Source: an uncultured bacterium (GTDB lineage Bacteria; Cyanobacteriota; Vampirovibrionia; Gastranaerophilales; Gastranaerophilaceae). From it: 22,806 nucleotides of DNA. The stretch spans positions 1 through 22,806 of the forward strand of contig USCK01000012.1 in the NCBI GenBank assembly GCA_900553205.1, read 5' to 3'. The stretch's first letter is position 1. Every line of letters begins with the position of its first letter. The notes under the pieces are model-generated. The model saw only the letters and a list, made by a program, of their open reading frames with translations. It was not told the origin of the DNA and did no database searches. Made by a program: the position numbers and the translations under genes. Shown piece after piece: positions 21,771-22,806 of this stretch.

Positions 21771-22525
21771 AAACTCAAACTCCTATATGAATATAATCGT
21801 GAAATAAATTGTTCTAAGTCTTCTTTTTCTTTGTTATTAAAAACCGTTATATGAAGATATTTTTTAAACTTTTTTTTGAAATCGGTTTTTAATTTGTTTT
21901 TAAAATTATTAAATTCGTTTATGTTTTGATTATTAAATTTGTTAAAGTATAGAATTATGTCTATATCTTCTATATTTTTATAATCGTAAATAAAAATTGA
22001 ACCGTATATATATATTTGTGAGATAGTGTTATTTTTATTATAATTTATTCTTGCTTTTAACCATGTTAATATGTGATATAACTGATTGTTTTTTTGTCGA
22101 GAAATTGCCTTTTTACAAATATATTTTGCAAAATCTTTCGGAAATTGATGATTTGAATAATCAAAAGATCTATTTTCAACATGCTTTTCAAAAGAGATAA
22201 CATGCTGTTCAAACTTTAAAAATAAATCTTTTTTATCTATAGGTATTAAATCTTTGTTATTATTAATTAATTCTATAATTTTTTGATTATTTGGATTGAT
22301 TTTTTTTGATTGTATTAAAGCCCAATTATCAATTTCAACTTGCCCATTTGATTGGGAATTTAATGCTGGATTATTTTGAATAAATAATTTGTGATTTTCA
22401 TATAAAATATTATTAACATCTTTACATAAATTTAATAACTTGTATGATTTTGAAATAAAGATTTTGTATACATAATTAAATGGTATTTTACTTATCAGAT
22501 TTATAATAATATCTATCATTTGCAT
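21767..22525 (-). CDS. Nucleotidyltransferase-motif protein of a two-gene unit
   Basis: A 252-residue protein with AAGGA seven bases before the ATG at 22525. Residues 1-140 are helical and include NWALIQSKKINPNNQKIIEL and FEQHVISFEKHV...FPKDFAKYI, a pattern I have seen in uncharacterised accessory-region proteins. The C-terminal part has IYIYGSIFIYDYKNIEDIDI: Gly-Ser (175-176) followed by Asp187-x-Asp189, the metal-binding signature of the polymerase-beta nucleotidyltransferase fold used by MNT antitoxins, CBASS synthases and tRNA-targeting toxins. The usual third acidic residue on the following strand is not obvious; LHITVF stands there. It may transfer a nucleotide to a protein, tRNA or small molecule, or be inactive. 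Neighbours are restriction genes and a decayed methylase. Confidence 0.78.
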   Translation of the reverse strand: MQMIDIIINLISKIPFNYVYKIFISKSYKLLNLCKDVNNILYENHKLFIQNNPALNSQSNGQVEIDNWALIQSKKINPNNQKIIELINNNKDLIPIDKKDLFLKFEQHVISFEKHVENRSFDYSNHQFPKDFAKYICKKAISRQKNNQLYHILTWLKARINYNKNNTISQIYIYGSIFIYDYKNIEDIDIILYFNKFNNQNINEFNNFKNKLKTDFKKKFKKYLHITVFNNKEKEDLEQFISRLYSYRSLSL

Positions 22526-22806
22526 TTGAGTGTCCTTAAGGTAATCTGTTTTATTATATTTTTGTGTTGGAAATAAAAATTTTTATCAATAATTAAAACC
22601 TCTTCATATGTTAAATCATAAAGTTTGTAGCCCATTATGTCAATTAATTTTTCATATTCTTTTACTGCTTCCTAGTTTTATTTGTTTTCAAGGAAATCTT
22701 CAATTTGTGTTAGTTCTAAAATTTGTCTACAATAACTGAAACTTTGTTTTTTATAGCTTATATAGGCAGGGAAGGTGAAAAATAACCTAATAATTTTGTA
22801 AATTGT
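22516..22806 (-). pseudogene. Decayed C-terminus of an Eco57I/PglX-like adenine methylase
   Basis: One minus-strand frame runs from the window edge to the TGA at 22516-22518. It is broken only by TAA (22678-22680) and TAG (22672-22674), two codons apart. The readable text is AYISYKKQSFSYCRQILELT, QIEDFLENK, two stops, then EYEKLIDIMGYKLYDLTYEE and VLIID. The last part matches the 'ID..VY.LYgLT.eEi.ii' end typical of Eco57I-type and BREX PglX adenine methylases and type IIG enzymes, and the earlier part fits the end of their target-recognition region. The rest of the gene lies outside the window. Its end overlaps the start of the nucleotidyltransferase gene. Confidence 0.65.

Overview
The window is low-GC bacterial DNA using the standard code, with ordinary Shine-Dalgarno (SD) starts at many genes. 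The best guess at a source is a gut Gastranaerophilales-type (Vampirovibrionia/Melainabacteria) genome. That rests on the look of several lineage-style proteins: the short 'LHFAG' leader near 2140, and the 643-residue protein whose ends are helical and which starts MGMAASQARY. It is an inference, not a demonstrated assignment.

Left part (1-7.9 kb). A gene cut by the window edge encodes a protein with seven 20-residue repeats. It converges on a reading frame split in two by an in-frame TGA. Next, on the minus strand, come an NfeD/SPFH membrane pair, a DUF1858 two-cysteine protein, a small basic protein with a textbook promoter, an overlapping bioF-bioG-bioC operon for making the pimeloyl precursor of biotin and starting its ring assembly, and a YkgJ-type cysteine-cluster protein.

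Middle (7.9-17.3 kb). A large SWIM-SNF2 ATPase is followed by palindromic intergenic sequence. Then come an Abi_2/HEPN-type abortive-infection protein and, divergent from it, a membrane-anchored HEIGH metalloprotease-like protein. The region between these two holds a 21-bp tandem repeat, a promoter, a pentanucleotide tract and a hairpin. A degenerate hairpin element lies on both sides of the protease gene. The 643-residue protein, a strong bidirectional terminator, pgk and tRNA-Gln(UUG) complete this part.

Right part (17.4-22.8 kb). Directly downstream of the tRNA lies an AT-rich accessory island read on the minus strand. It encodes a complete type IIS restriction-modification set: two D12-class adenine methyltransferases and an AlwI/BstNBI-like endonuclease with a visible D...EVT catalytic core. 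Upstream of it is a two-gene unit, overlapping by ATGA, made of a nucleotidyltransferase-motif protein and a 110-residue partner that may be related to nucleoside deoxyribosyltransferases. At the right edge is the decayed C-terminus of an Eco57I/PglX-like methylase. The island therefore looks like a stack of defence genes.

The strongest candidates for something undescribed are the nucleotidyltransferase pair (21438-22525) and the Abi_2 gene with its repeat-bearing upstream region (11473-12427).
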